Below are positions 1 through 12,910 of a stretch of 64,000 nt of DNA, piece after piece. The DNA is from Bolinopsis microptera (taxonomy: Eukaryota > Ctenophora > Tentaculata > Lobata > Bolinopsidae). The stretch spans positions 4,521,246 to 4,585,245 of the forward strand of contig NC_087081.1 in assembly GCF_026151205.1 (NCBI RefSeq). Reading direction: 5' to 3'. The position numbers and the translations under genes are program-made. Position 1 is the stretch's first letter. Each line of letters begins with the position of its first letter. The notes beneath the pieces were generated by a model. The model searched no databases. It saw only the letters and a list, made by a program, of their open reading frames with translations, and had not been told where the DNA came from.

Positions 1-35
1 AAACCGAATATCCTAAAATAAATCGAACTTTGCAG

Positions 36-133
36 CGCTCTCTTGGAAGACTGATGGAGTTACGACAACATTTACAGAAGACGGTACTTTGGAATGTAAC
101 ACGACTCATCTGACTGCATTCTCTGCACTAATG
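36..133 (+). CDS. GPS autoproteolysis exon with tethered agonist (gene 1)
   Basis: 98-nt exon after a TTTGCAG acceptor, ending ALM before a GTGTGA donor. The peptide includes [14 protein letters not shown]. In aGPCRs the GAIN domain self-cleaves between L and T of HLT, and the new N-terminus starting at T acts as a tethered agonist. The usual GPS has four cysteines; here only the CNTTHLT cysteine and one in the preceding exon (seen in genes 2 and 3) remain. Phase 1 in, phase 0 out, matching the TM1 exon at 613. Confidence 0.88.
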
Positions 134-3100
134 GTGTGACAATTTGTATACAGTAGCACACTAATTATTAATTGGTGTTTAATTAATTAGTTATTAGCAA
201 TTAAGCAATTAAGCAATTAAGTAATTAAGTTATTAAGTAATTAAGTAATTAAGTAATCAAGTAATTTAGTAATTTAGTAATTAAGTAATTACGTAATTAA
301 GTAATTAAGTAATTAAGTAATTAAGTAATTAAGTACTTAGTAATTAGTAATTGACACTAACAGTATACACTAGTTCTCACTGACAACTCAAACGAGTTAA
401 AAAGTGAAGCTAACGGTTGTTTCCCAACTTGAAGTGTCACAATTCGTGACACATAATACTTTATAGGTTTATACATATTTAGAAACCTATACTGCTTAAT
501 ACATAAAGAATAAGTTTGTTTACTGATTTGTCGTTATGTATTTAAACTTGAGCTGCCTACGTTTCAAAGTAACAAACTAAATCATCACTAAATAACAACC
601 TCTCCTCTCCAGAGCACGAAACTACCTTCCCCGCACGACAGTATACTATCCTACCTAACCTACGTGTGCGGGGGAATGTCGTGTTTTGCTCTAGTGCTCA
701 CTCTCATAGCCCTCACTTGGTTCAAGGACATCAGACGGTCTCCTTCTAACAAGATTCACATCTGCCTGGCTACAACCATGTTAATTGCCATGCTCCTCTT
801 CCTGGGAGGTAAGTGTGTGGAAATTATTATTAGGTGTTGGGGACTGGGGAGGGGTGTGGAATTATCGTGTAAACTTTTAAACAATGATAACTTAGAAAAA
901 TAACGATGTGAATTAGCTGTCGTTAGGCGGAGTACCAGGAAATATGGTTGTTATGAAAATTGTTCTCAACTTGTAACTCACCGCAGGAGCAAAACATTAT
1001 GATGGCATGAACGAGCACCTCTGTAAAGCTATAGCTATAGCTCTACATTACTTGTGGTTAACTATGTTTATGTGGACTGTGGGGGAATCTTACAATCTCT
1101 GGTTGCTCTTCATCAGGATCCTTCAAGCTAGAAGCTCCAGATTTATAATGAAATTAGGTTTCTTTTTTTCTGTATCTTGCCTCAGAAATTCAGAATATTG
1201 TCACTTTAAATGAAATGATATTCACACTAGAATAGTTTTAAGAAGATGTTATTGTTAGTTTCATGAATGTTTCAAATCTTTCAGCGATAATGGTATTTGT
1301 GATACCGGGACTGATTGTTGGTTTAACTGCCGGAATATCTTATGACAGTTATACTGACGAGACAGTTTGTCTGCTTCGGAATTCCAACGAGAACAACATA
1401 CCAATGCTATACTTCGCTTTCTATATTCCAATTGGTAGGTTTGTAGAGATGTCACGGGAACTGATGGCCACTATTTTATTGGTTATGAGGAATATTTTAT
1501 TGGTTAATAGCAACACTATAAACAGTTTAACAAACCTAATTAAATAATTGTTACAATCTCTTTAATAAATTACTTGCTAAACAGTGCGCTAATTACTGGC
1601 TAATCATTCCACAGGTGTATCGATTATAGTAAACGGGGGTATCTTCATCGCTGTTGTCGCCAAAATCTTCAAGAAAGGAAGATACCAGCATTTCGAGAGT
1701 AAAGTACAGAAAATAATCTCACAGTTGAAGGCTGTTTGTACTTTGTCGTGTGTTTTGGGTCTCGCCTGGGTGCTGGGGTTTTTGGTGTTCGACCATCCCG
1801 CTAATATTGCATTTCACTATCTGTTTACTGTCTGCAATACTCTGCAAGGTAGGTCATATAAACCTTCAAAATCTATGATTTCAAAATACTTTATCATGTC
1901 ATCATTATCTAACAAAATTTACATTGCCACAACTAGCAAAATGAAAAATCTCCATTGTCTGTTAATGATGCCATAATGTCATTTCTAGATTTATTTTGAA
2001 AATTTTATTCTGTAGGAGTCCTGATTTTCATCTTTCACTGTGCAATCAAACCGGACATTTACCAGAAGTGGTTGTATTTCTTCTGCAACATTGGGAAGGA
2101 ATCTAAAAGTACACCCAGTAGCAGGTTTTAAACTAATCAATCTATTGATTTTATCTTCTTAACGTATTTATCTTAAATCCGTGTTCAACTCCTAATTTGT
2201 AGCCTTACTCTATAGTGTATTTATTATTTACTAATTTACCAAATTGTGTTAAAATGTTTGGTCACAATATCTTCTCAGTTACATTTACTCCATTCATGCA
2301 GTTAAAAGCTATTTTCTTTTTTTTAAATATCTTTAAGCAATTGGGACAAACCGCAATCATAAGCAGCATTCTTTAAAGCATACAGTAAATCTCCGGCCAT
2401 TTTCTTACCCCAAAAAAGAGTTTAATATATTATTATATTATAAAACAGGATCTTACCGACAAAAATGATTCTTAAAAATACCTTAATGCGTTAAACTGTA
2501 CCCTTGAAAAAGATTTTCCCAACATCTGTTGCATGCAGCTATATCTCTAATTTCGTTCAACTCATACAAGTTGTCCATTTGCAAATTTCTACTATTTAAA
2601 TCACTTCTTAGAACCGATAACAAGTTCATTCTAGGTCTCCCCAATCTTCCAATGAATAAATTATCTGATTCAATAGCAAATGAGAGAGCCGTTTGGGCTG
2701 GGGTGTTCTCCATACTCCTGAGAATGTGTCCAAACATCTTCCACCGCTGGTGTTCAATACGCTTGGATAACTTTTCGACTTTGCACCTTTCATACAATGC
2801 TTTGTTGCTTATCATACCTTTAGGCCATTTGATGTTTAAAATGGACCTGAGGTGTCTACGATGGAGTGTGTCCATTTTCTCCATGGTTGCTTTCTTAGGA
2901 CTCCAACTATTTGAGTTGTAAATCAATACAGATACAACTTGAGCATCGTATAACCTCAGCTTTCTTTCAAGGGATATTTTCTTACCAGACAGCCAAACTT
3001 TTTCAAAGTTCTTAAAAGCAATCTCAGCTAGGATTCTTCTTCTTTGAATGTCCTTCTCAGTACACAGTAAGGAACCTAGTGACTTGTTACTTCGCCATGG

Positions 3101-6100
3101 TTCGTTATTAGCTAATGGCTGACCGTTTGTATCTTTATCAGATTTTTTCGCTAGGTAGAAGGTACTGAATTCAGTTTTACTTTCATTTACTTGGAGGTTC
3201 CAGTCTTTGAGAATCTCCTTCACTGTAGGAAGGAAAATTCTCAGTTTCTCGATGTCCTCGTCAGCAAAGTCACAATCGTCTGAATATTCCCACTCAGTTG
3301 GAAAACCTAGTTCTGATACTGGTGGGTTTGGTCTCCCAGATACAGCTCTGAGGTGGTGTAAGGCTGCTGCAAGAATAAGTGTGAATAGCTTTCCAGATAA
3401 ACTGTCACCTTGAAAGGCTCCGAGTAAACTTTCAAACTCTTCCGACAGTGAGGAGTTAACACGAACTCTAAGGAGAGTATTCGATAGAAGGTATTGAACT
3501 AAACGAATGTCGTCCTCCGAACAACCAGCATCTTTCAAAACATTGATGATAGTGTCCCTTTTCACGGTATCAAAAGCTCTACTCATATCAATACCCATTT
3601 TGCTAAATGTCCATTTCTTCCTCATCACAACAGATATGAGCATTCTCTGAGCCCACACAATGTCAGAGCAGCTCCTACCTCTCTTGTAAGCACTCTGCCA
3701 TGGCATGGTGTAGTTGTCAATTCTACTCTCAACCCGTTTTAAGGCAATTTGAGTGAGCATCTTCCTCGATCCGTTTAACAGTGTAAGTGGTCTAAGGCTT
3801 GTGAGGGGACCCTTAGGTTTACCGGGCTTCTGTAGAGGAGTCACAATACCTTGTCCTATCGAACTTATGTATTTGTTCCCACTAAATGACTCGTTAATTG
3901 CCTCAGCATACTTCTCAAAAGTGATTGGATGGGCGTACTTTATCAGCTCATTCTGGAAATTATCTGGACCACTGGCACGGTTTGATTTGAGTTTACTTGC
4001 AGCAAGTTTAACTTCAAATGGTGTGATGGGGTTATCAAGTGGTTTTGGATCGCAGGTAAAAGGTTGCAGGCCAGCTTCAACTCCTTCTGTTAGTTGTTTT
4101 TCGAAGAAAGATTTCGCTTTGTTTGCTTTCCCTAAATCAGTACCAATAGGGTTGTTGTTGATATCATTGACCACTATGTTACCCGACTTTCTTATTCCAG
4201 CTAAAGATCTTGAAGCTTCAAACATCTTTCTAGCATCGTCAGTGTTATTTATTTCTTCTGCTAGAGCGTCAGCCTTCATGTTATTTATTTGCAAAAGTCT
4301 CTTAGAAATGCTAATCTGAATCTTTCTAACTTCTCTCCTATCTCCACTAACATCACTACCATTTGGGGCTGATTTGATCTTCAGAGTCTGATCAGAGTTT
4401 AATATATAACATCAATATGACGTGAACAATCAAAACCCCGATTAACCGCGTTCCCCGATTTACCGCGGCTGTTTCCTTACCCCAAACTCAGCAGTAAATC
4501 GGGGTTTTACTGTATCATACACATATATTACTATTATGATTAGCGGTTTTTAAAGTCAGCTTCAAAAGATCAACATAATGAATGCAGTTGAATATAGTCT
4601 TATAACTGCTCCAATACTGAAAATAAGTAATTATTGATGAAGTGTGCGCCATTAAAGTGTCTTTAAACGGCAGTGCTTGTCTAATATCTATGTACCATGA
4701 ACTTCCATGTATGTATTTAAACTGTGCATGGAAATATTCACACTTTGCGGCTTTAAGTTTAATAAAACCGATACTAACAAGTAAAAACTGTTACTCCAAA
4801 ACTTAAACTGTAAGTCGAAAAAATAAATTTGAGCTTGTCGTTTCACCGTTACTTTTTCACTGGTATCACCTGCGGGGACAATATTTCAAATATTACAAAT
4901 ATTTTAAATATTCCAAATATTCCAAATATTTCAAATATTACAACCTACAAACTACAAACTATCAGATCCAAATATTTCAAATATTACAACCTGCAAACTA
5001 CAAACTATCAGATCCAAATATTTCAAATATTACAACCTGCAAACTACAAACTATCAGATCCAAATATTTCAAATATTACAACCTGCAAACTACAAACTAT
5101 CAGATCCAAATATTTCAAATATTACAACCTGCAAACTACAAACTATCAGATCCAAATATTTCAAATATTACAACCTACAAACTACAAACTATCAGATTCT
5201 TTGACAGGCTGTTATCTTTTACTTCTATTCCCTGCAAGAGCACAACAACTTATTTTACAACTTTCCTAATTCGAAACATCCTAATCTCCATGTGACTTTT
5301 ACTCTAAAGTAAGTCTCGAAGGCGTCCGCTAAATAACAACATGCATCTCCAACTGTTAAAACAAATAGCCGGATATTAATTTATACATCAAATTCTAATA
5401 TCATGGTAAATTTACGCATAGACTTTTGTCTTTTTAACAAAATTCCGTCACAGTTTATTTGCGGTCTTTTGAAGCTGCAGTCATATCTAGGAGGCTTTCG
5501 CAGGTACAAGAATATATCAACACCTATTCACATCAGAAATGATTCCAGATCAAATACTCCAACAAAAAGCAGACTGGATTTATTTACCGGGATGTTCCAA
5601 AAACGAAGCTCCATAGTAACCCTCTCCACCACCGTCACCAAGTTGAGTCTGACAAAGCAGCTGACTCGCCAAAGGACTGACAGCAAAGATTCCCTAACTG
5701 CCGGTTTGTTTTAACTTTTTAATAAACTTATCACGATAACCAATTAATCGCGTAATATAAAGGACTTAGCAGGACTTCGCAGGACTTAGCAGGACTTAGC
5801 AGGACTCTCTTATACGAATTTATTTATTTGGAAGCCTTCAATGTTTTTACTGACCCACGATCTCTTACAACGTAGGTATGCAAACAGCGGTGGCTCTAAT
5901 GAAGAAAGCATCGCTGGAGCCACTTGAAGAAAAGGAAAGCTCCGTTGCTAGTCCTTCACTGGAGCCTGTTAAAATAGTACGGAAAAAGATGTTAAGGTAT
6001 GTTTCCGTTGGTAAGTAGTACATTTTATGATTCAGATCACGTCATTTAATTTTACAACTTACTATTTTCCTACGTTTATGATACGACATGTATATATTAA

Positions 6101-6538
6101 AATATTGTGGACTTGTTGCTAAAGAATTATTTGTAAACGACAAAACATCATGGGCCGATTTTCATACTACAAATTCAGTTAAAGAACTTTTATTTGGATG
6201 CCAAATTAAGGCTTGGTGATTTTTAAAATATTCGGCCCGGCGTACGTATTTTAATTGTAAAACTATTTTATTGATCACTTCATCATTTCAGCTCCCGATC
6301 CTCACTTGGAGACCAGTCAGGGCACGATTTAACTCCTCCGGGTGACCCTGTTCCCAGCTATTTCGAGTTCCTGGAAGCTCAAGAAACTAACACTAACAAT
6401 CCCAAGAGATCAACTTTACCGAAAAGTTTTGCTAATGCCCAGACAAAGATTAGAGATGCAGTGGCAGCCATAAGTCCTGAACGCCATGACGGACCTAAGC
6501 TAAAGAAAAGAAGTTTCCACGGTCGCGACCGCGAATAA
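36..6538 (+). CDS. Adhesion GPCR gene 1 (5' part outside window; GPS, 7TM and tail)
   Basis: Spliced 3' part of a plasma-membrane adhesion GPCR. Exons read from splice sites and phase: 36-133 (GPS), 613-808 (TM1-TM2), 987-1157 (TM3), 1285-1434 (TM4), 1615-1848 (TM5-TM7 start), 2016-2124 (TM7 end), 5504-5703, 5876-5996 and 6292-6538 (tail). Phases agree at every junction. The GPS shows the HL/T autocleavage site followed by a TAFSALM tethered-agonist segment; TM6 carries LGLAWVLGF, typical of class B2 receptors. A LINE lies in the intron between TM7 and tail. In the last exon a 4-nt difference from gene 2 shifts the frame and ends the protein at 6538, although homologous sequence continues to 6953. 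The ligand is unknown. It may be functional with a short tail, or decaying. Confidence 0.85.
196..345. repeat. TAATTAAG microsatellite in intron
   Basis: Imperfect 8-bp repeats (TAATTAAG and variants) fill much of the GPS-TM1 intron of gene 1. The homologous introns of gene 2 (about 22285-22335) and gene 3 (about 52330-52375) hold only two or three units, so the array expanded after duplication. Confidence 0.85.
613..2124 (+). CDS. 7TM bundle exons, gene 1
   Basis: Five exons (613-808, 987-1157, 1285-1434, 1615-1848, 2016-2124). TM1 begins [17 protein letters not shown], closely matching the aGPCR consensus before TM1, and TM2 carries [12 protein letters not shown]3 contains [15 protein letters not shown] with the conserved Cys; the loop after TM4 has TVCLL, its disulfide partner. 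TM6 is LGLAWVLGF and TM7 ends [17 protein letters not shown]. Each exon is as long as in gene 2 and the sequence is almost identical. A V-to-G change in TM3 (WTVGES versus WTVVES in genes 2 and 3) is one of few differences. Confidence 0.9.
2431..4393 (-). mobile_element. 5'-truncated non-LTR retrotransposon (LINE) with 14-bp TSD
   Basis: A 1963-bp insertion flanked by AGAGTTTAATATAT at 2417-2430 and 4394-4407. The paralogous intron of gene 2 (about 25093-25108) has a single copy of this 14-mer and no insertion, so the boundaries are exact. The 3' end on the minus strand is an AT-rich tail. The reading frame is open right up to the 5' insertion edge, as expected of truncated reverse transcription. 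It lies antisense in the TM7-tail intron of gene 1. Confidence 0.93.
2483..4392 (-). CDS. LINE reverse transcriptase, N-terminally truncated
   Basis: Uninterrupted frame of about 636 codons. Seen in order: RASGPDNFQNELIK (fingers), RPLTLLNGSRKMLTQIA, QSAYKRGRSCSDI, the catalytic GIDMSRAFDTVK, AFQGDSLSGKLF, and WEYSDDCDFADE, where YSDD replaces the usual YADD. A C-terminal HRRHLRSILNIKWPKG and RWKMFGHILRS region is typical of LINE ORF2 proteins. No endonuclease is present because the element is 5'-truncated. The lack of stops suggests recent insertion. I do not assign a clade; an RTE- or CR1-related element is possible. Confidence 0.9.
4426..4513. repeat. Short foldback repeat (AAAACCCCGATT arms)
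   Basis: Inverted arms CAAAACCCCGATTAACC and AGTAAATCGGGGTTTTAC enclose a GC-richer centre. The same structure is at 25122-25214 in gene 2, so it predates that duplication. The right end CAGTAAAACCCCGATTTAC (reverse strand) resembles pogo/Tigger-type MITE ends. It is not coding. Confidence 0.6.
4918..5196. repeat. 46-bp minisatellite, gene 1 intron
   Basis: About six tandem units built from AAATATTTCAAATATTACAA and CTACAAACTATCAGATCC. The paralogous array in gene 2 (25618-25850) has about five. The long open frame through it is a by-product of a stop-free repeat; it lies between TM7 and tail exons. Confidence 0.9.
5504..6538 (+). CDS. Cytoplasmic tail exons, gene 1 (frameshifted end)
   Basis: Exons 5504-5703, 5876-5996 and 6292-6538 encode a Ser/Thr/Lys-rich tail with [13 protein letters not shown] and KKASLEPLEEKESS. 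I recognise no named domain. The phase-2 join from TM7 (AGC AG|G TAC) is clean. Near 6503 gene 1 reads CCTAAGCTAAAG where gene 2 has CCTAAAAG, a 4-nt gain that gives a stop at 6536-6538. Sequence encoding the rest of the gene 2 tail persists downstream (6539-6953) with few changes, so the break looks recent. Confidence 0.75.
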
Positions 6539-6953
6539 AGATAAAGTAATCATTGCAGGAAAGAAGATAATAAGAAGCCAGCATATGCGAGTAGAGGAGC
6601 AAAGTCAGCAATTAGCTGAGATTGAGCTTAACTTGGAGCAACGACTATTCGTATTAAACAGCAGCAGTCCTGATTCAAGTTCGTATGCCTCCGGAAAAAG
6701 GTCCGCTTCTCCTCTAGATCTGATCAGAGGCCGAGGAAAAATAACACCCACGCCCCCACCACAGAGTGAAGTTGTAAAATTCAAGAGAAAACAAACTCTA
6801 AAACAAACTCCCAAAGCGGAAATAGATCAATTGTCAACACTAAAAAATGGTGCTAAGTTCAAGGCAAGGTTGACTCCTAAAACTTCACTGGAAATAAAGC
6901 CCCAAACTCCGATTACCACTAAACTTTCTCAGTTAGAAGAATGGATTCTTTGA
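6539..6953 (+). pseudogene. Out-of-frame remnant of gene 1 tail
   Basis: This segment still encodes, from about 6585, the peptide MRVEEQSQQLAEIELNLEQR and on to QLEEWIL with a stop at 6953, matching the C-terminus of gene 2 nearly residue for residue. It cannot be reached in frame from the upstream part of the exon because of the 4-nt shift near 6503. Unless an unseen splice restores the frame, it is 3' UTR or relic. Confidence 0.75.
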
Positions 6954-9982
<3,029 letters not shown>

Positions 9983-11137
9983 CTTAAGTCCAATAACATT
10001 GAGAGAGTTGTAAACTTTCATCAGCCGAAGAGTGGAAACTTCTCATTATGTGCGATATTATCAACTATTGTCTTCAAATTTCGACATAAAATAATTCATA
10101 TTCATACCAAAAGTTGGAATTATTAGAACCTGCGTTGAATTTAAAAAGAGCCGACCCTCTAAATCGGGACAAAGATCCATATATCTCAGACCCATTGTAT
10201 AATTGACAATAGATAATGAGCGTTATAATGGCCGATTATTTCTGTACCTTAAGTGGTATTGTCTATTTTTTTAAATAGTTGCATGTATGATTCTCCTCCG
10301 CGGCTGAAGTCGAACATTTCATTTTGTTAAGTTATAGTTGCTCACTGATGTGTGAAAGGGGCACCGGCCAGATGCTGAAAATTATCATCTCAAAATATGT
10401 GTTTTACTCCTAAAATAAAAATAGTTTGATCTGCGCTTAGTTCATAATTATCAGAAATCCTTTACTTTCAGAGCCCACTGCTAATACAATCTTTCTTATC
10501 ACTTATATGTTTTAAATATCCCCCTTCAGGTTTTAGAGCCTTGTTCTTTTTCCGTGGAACAATATACGAATTCTTGGCATATTTAAGTGTTTGTCTTGGC
10601 ATTAAAATCCTTTAAATTTTTGTCCAGAGTAACTACCTTACCAGCCTAATTTGAACGCAACAACCTGTTATTGACGGCCCTAATTAAGAGCATAGTAGAG
10701 CAAATTGCTCAAATGAATGTTTTAAGAGGTTTTTAGATATAAATTTTGGACCGCACTTTGTACATTAAGCTCAATAAAACGAAGCACGAATTACTGTGAA
10801 GATTAAGAACCATCGTACCAATGTCGGCAAATAATTACACAGTAAGACAGTACGTTCTGTGTCAGTCATAGGATATTATTGTACGCATAAAGGCTGTGAG
10901 ACTATTGTAAATAGTATTGGTCCTAAGTTCCGAAATAACGAATAACACAATTATGAGCAACCAAAATTAAACGGCCAAAATTGTGAGCTTCCCTCTTTTT
11001 AAGCAGTTGAGTGCAAGTTGCTGAAATAAGAGCCGTTTATTAACAATTTGGAATTTTTTGAATCGATGTTTTGTTTTAAGACGAGGTTTTAGTCATCATG
11101 ATGTTAACAATAATCAGCGATTGAATGGTGAAGGGAG
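9983..11137. other. Spacer upstream of gene 2, promoter region expected
   Basis: No coding sequence supported. It is homologous to 30559-32866 upstream of gene 3, except that it has a single copy (about 10492-10547) of the 55-bp unit that is multiplied there. Conservation of both blocks up to the first ATG suggests that the promoter and 5' UTR are inside, but I see no specific core element that I would call. Confidence 0.5.
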
Positions 11138-11454
11138 ATGATACAAGCTTTATGGCGGATGCTATTCTACAATACAGGTATAAAGTTTTAAAATATGTTG
11201 AATAACAGCTGCTGAAAATCCTCAATCTCAACGTTTCATATTATTATTTTTGTTATTTTTACTTGACTAAATTATTTCAGCATTGCTTGGATTGACTTTA
11301 GCGATATGCAAGCTCCCAGTAGACAAAAAAATGCGAACTGGACGAGATACAATTCACTGGAAAACAGATAGTTAAACTTTCTGCTAGAGACTTTAACACG
11401 TGTGCAATATATTGCATGTGGTCTGAAGATAAGTGTAATGGTATTTCTTTTGAG
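11138..11454 (+). pseudogene. Signal peptide and PAN exon with frameshift, gene 2
   Basis: Exon 1 (11138-11177) starts [13 protein letters not shown] and joins in phase 1 to exon 2 (11281-11454), giving the hydrophobic [10 protein letters not shown] of a signal peptide. Exon 2 is 174 nt against 173 in gene 3: a run of seven A after GAC (GACAAAAAAATG versus GACAAAACATG) shifts the frame, and translation stops after about 30 codons. The Cys residues of the PAN fold are then lost. A homopolymer sequencing error is possible. Confidence 0.75.
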
Positions 11455-11709
11455 GTAAATTTACAAATTAACAATATGTTTAGTTCAGGCTTCTAAACAA
11501 CATGCGAAGTAAAATCTTGCTTTCAAATTATGTAACTGACAAAAGTAAACTAAATATATGCTATGAAACTTGTGAACTGGTGCTGTTTATTGGGTCAGAG
11601 TCCAAACTGGAGCTTTAAACAGACACATTACCTCAATAATAATAAAGTACCATTATCATTAAATGGATCGTGACCCTGAAATTAGCCAGATAATCATCTC
11701 TCCTACCAG

Positions 11710-12552
11710 TCGTTTGAAGAAGGAGGAGGATCCTGCATATTATTCTTTGAAGTTACTGCCTGTGAGAAGGACCAACCGAACTGGACATCTTCCTACAAAT
11801 GCTATTCTTCACAATCAGGTTTAAAACGGTTCGACTGACGTTTTTACGACTTTCGTTATGTTCTTTTGATGAAAAGATAATGTATGGTCATCAATTAGGA
11901 ATAGATGAACTGGTTATAACGCTTCTAACATTTCATCATACTATTTTACTATCACAATATTAAAAAACAATTCCTCCAGGTGATTTATATAAGTGGGAAA
12001 TGTTCCCAGATAAGTTACCTGATAACCTCACGCTTGCAGTGGATGGATCATATGGAATGACAAAGGGGTCTAATGTGAGCTTGAACTGCGCTATTCCGAG
12101 GTTGAATGATCTGTTTATCAACACGGATATAACTTATAGGTTTGTTTCTTAGAGTGTTTTCTGGGTGATTATTATAAGCACAGACAGTTTTATCAAGATA
12201 TAATATACTGCAGATATTTCCGATAACCATTACCTAACCCGTCAATATGGTATGAACATATTCCATTTCTGAACGGGATACTATTAGCAATAATGTAATA
12301 GATTATTCAACACAAGTTAAATTACACAAAGGACTAGTATTGTCAACATGACGATATTAATAGTGTTATTCTTAATATAAATACTCAGATGGTACAAAAG
12401 AACACTTCTTAACGAAACAAAGAAGGTGACTTCGAGTAACCAAACATTACCTTTGAATTCTGACCATAGTGATGATGGATTCTATAGCTGTGAAATTGTT
12501 GTATTTTCAATTATCACCATAAGAAGTCCAGAAAGATATCTCTATGCAGTTT
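11710..12552 (+). CDS. PAN end and Ig domain 1 exons, gene 2
   Basis: Exons 11710-11818, 11980-12139 and 12389-12552. The first ends the PAN/Apple region (SCILFFEVTACEKD and YKCYSSQ). The other two make an Ig-like domain: strand-B Cys in VSLNCAIPR, the WYK of strand C, and strand-[12 protein letters not shown]. All three are open and phase-compatible (1, 2, 1), so they remain coding-quality despite the frameshift upstream. Confidence 0.75.
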
Positions 12553-12655
12553 GTAAGTATACAATTTTCTTAGAAACGCTTAAAATTCGTTTAAATTTTC
12601 TTTTGTTTCTATACTGCAACTTTCCAACACATATATATATGTATAGATGATAAAT

Positions 12656-12910
12656 AGTTGTTGCTTGGTTTCCCAAAGTTATATATGGAGAGCGTAGTGT
12701 TTAGCATATTGTGGAGTGAGCTATGTGCCCATCCTTGGAGAACCCGGTAGAGGTCCTTGCTCTACGGCAGTGTTAAACAAGGAACTGAACCGAGGGGTTC
12801 CGTACAGGCCCTTTCTGTCTAGTTCTAATGTACCGTCACAATAGTGACTTTAATATACTAGCAGGAACCCGTCTAATCTAACCCTAAAAGTAAAGTGGTG
12901 TCAAGACTCA
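12656..12910. other. Unrecognised insert replacing the Ig2 exon of gene 2
   Basis: Gene 3 has its second Ig exon (34482-34631) at this place. Gene 2 instead has about 200 bp of unrelated, GC-richer sequence, then a short stretch (about 12853-12905, TACTAGCAGGAACCCGT and on) that again matches gene 3 at 34690-34735. The Ig2 exon is therefore deleted or replaced. I do not recognise the insert. Confidence 0.5.

Noticed and set aside
2016-2131. Ending the receptor at the TAA after SSRF (2129-2131)
   Set aside because: An in-frame stop exists if the donor AGCAG|GTTTTA is not used, but splicing to 5504 keeps phase in all three copies and the tail exons are conserved. A short isoform is still possible.
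2529-4319. Plus-strand frames opposite the LINE reverse transcriptase
   Set aside because: Shadows of the minus-strand RT coding sequence; no domain of their own.
4829-5269. 146-codon frame rich in ISNITTYKLQT repeats
   Set aside because: It is a stop-free reading of the intronic 46-bp minisatellite; 46 is not a multiple of 3 and the gene 2 copy differs in length and ending.
12656-12853. 5S rRNA or tRNA-like gene in the gene 2 insert
   Set aside because: GC-richer and with weak box-like strings, but no consistent box A/C or A/B spacing or fold that I can support.
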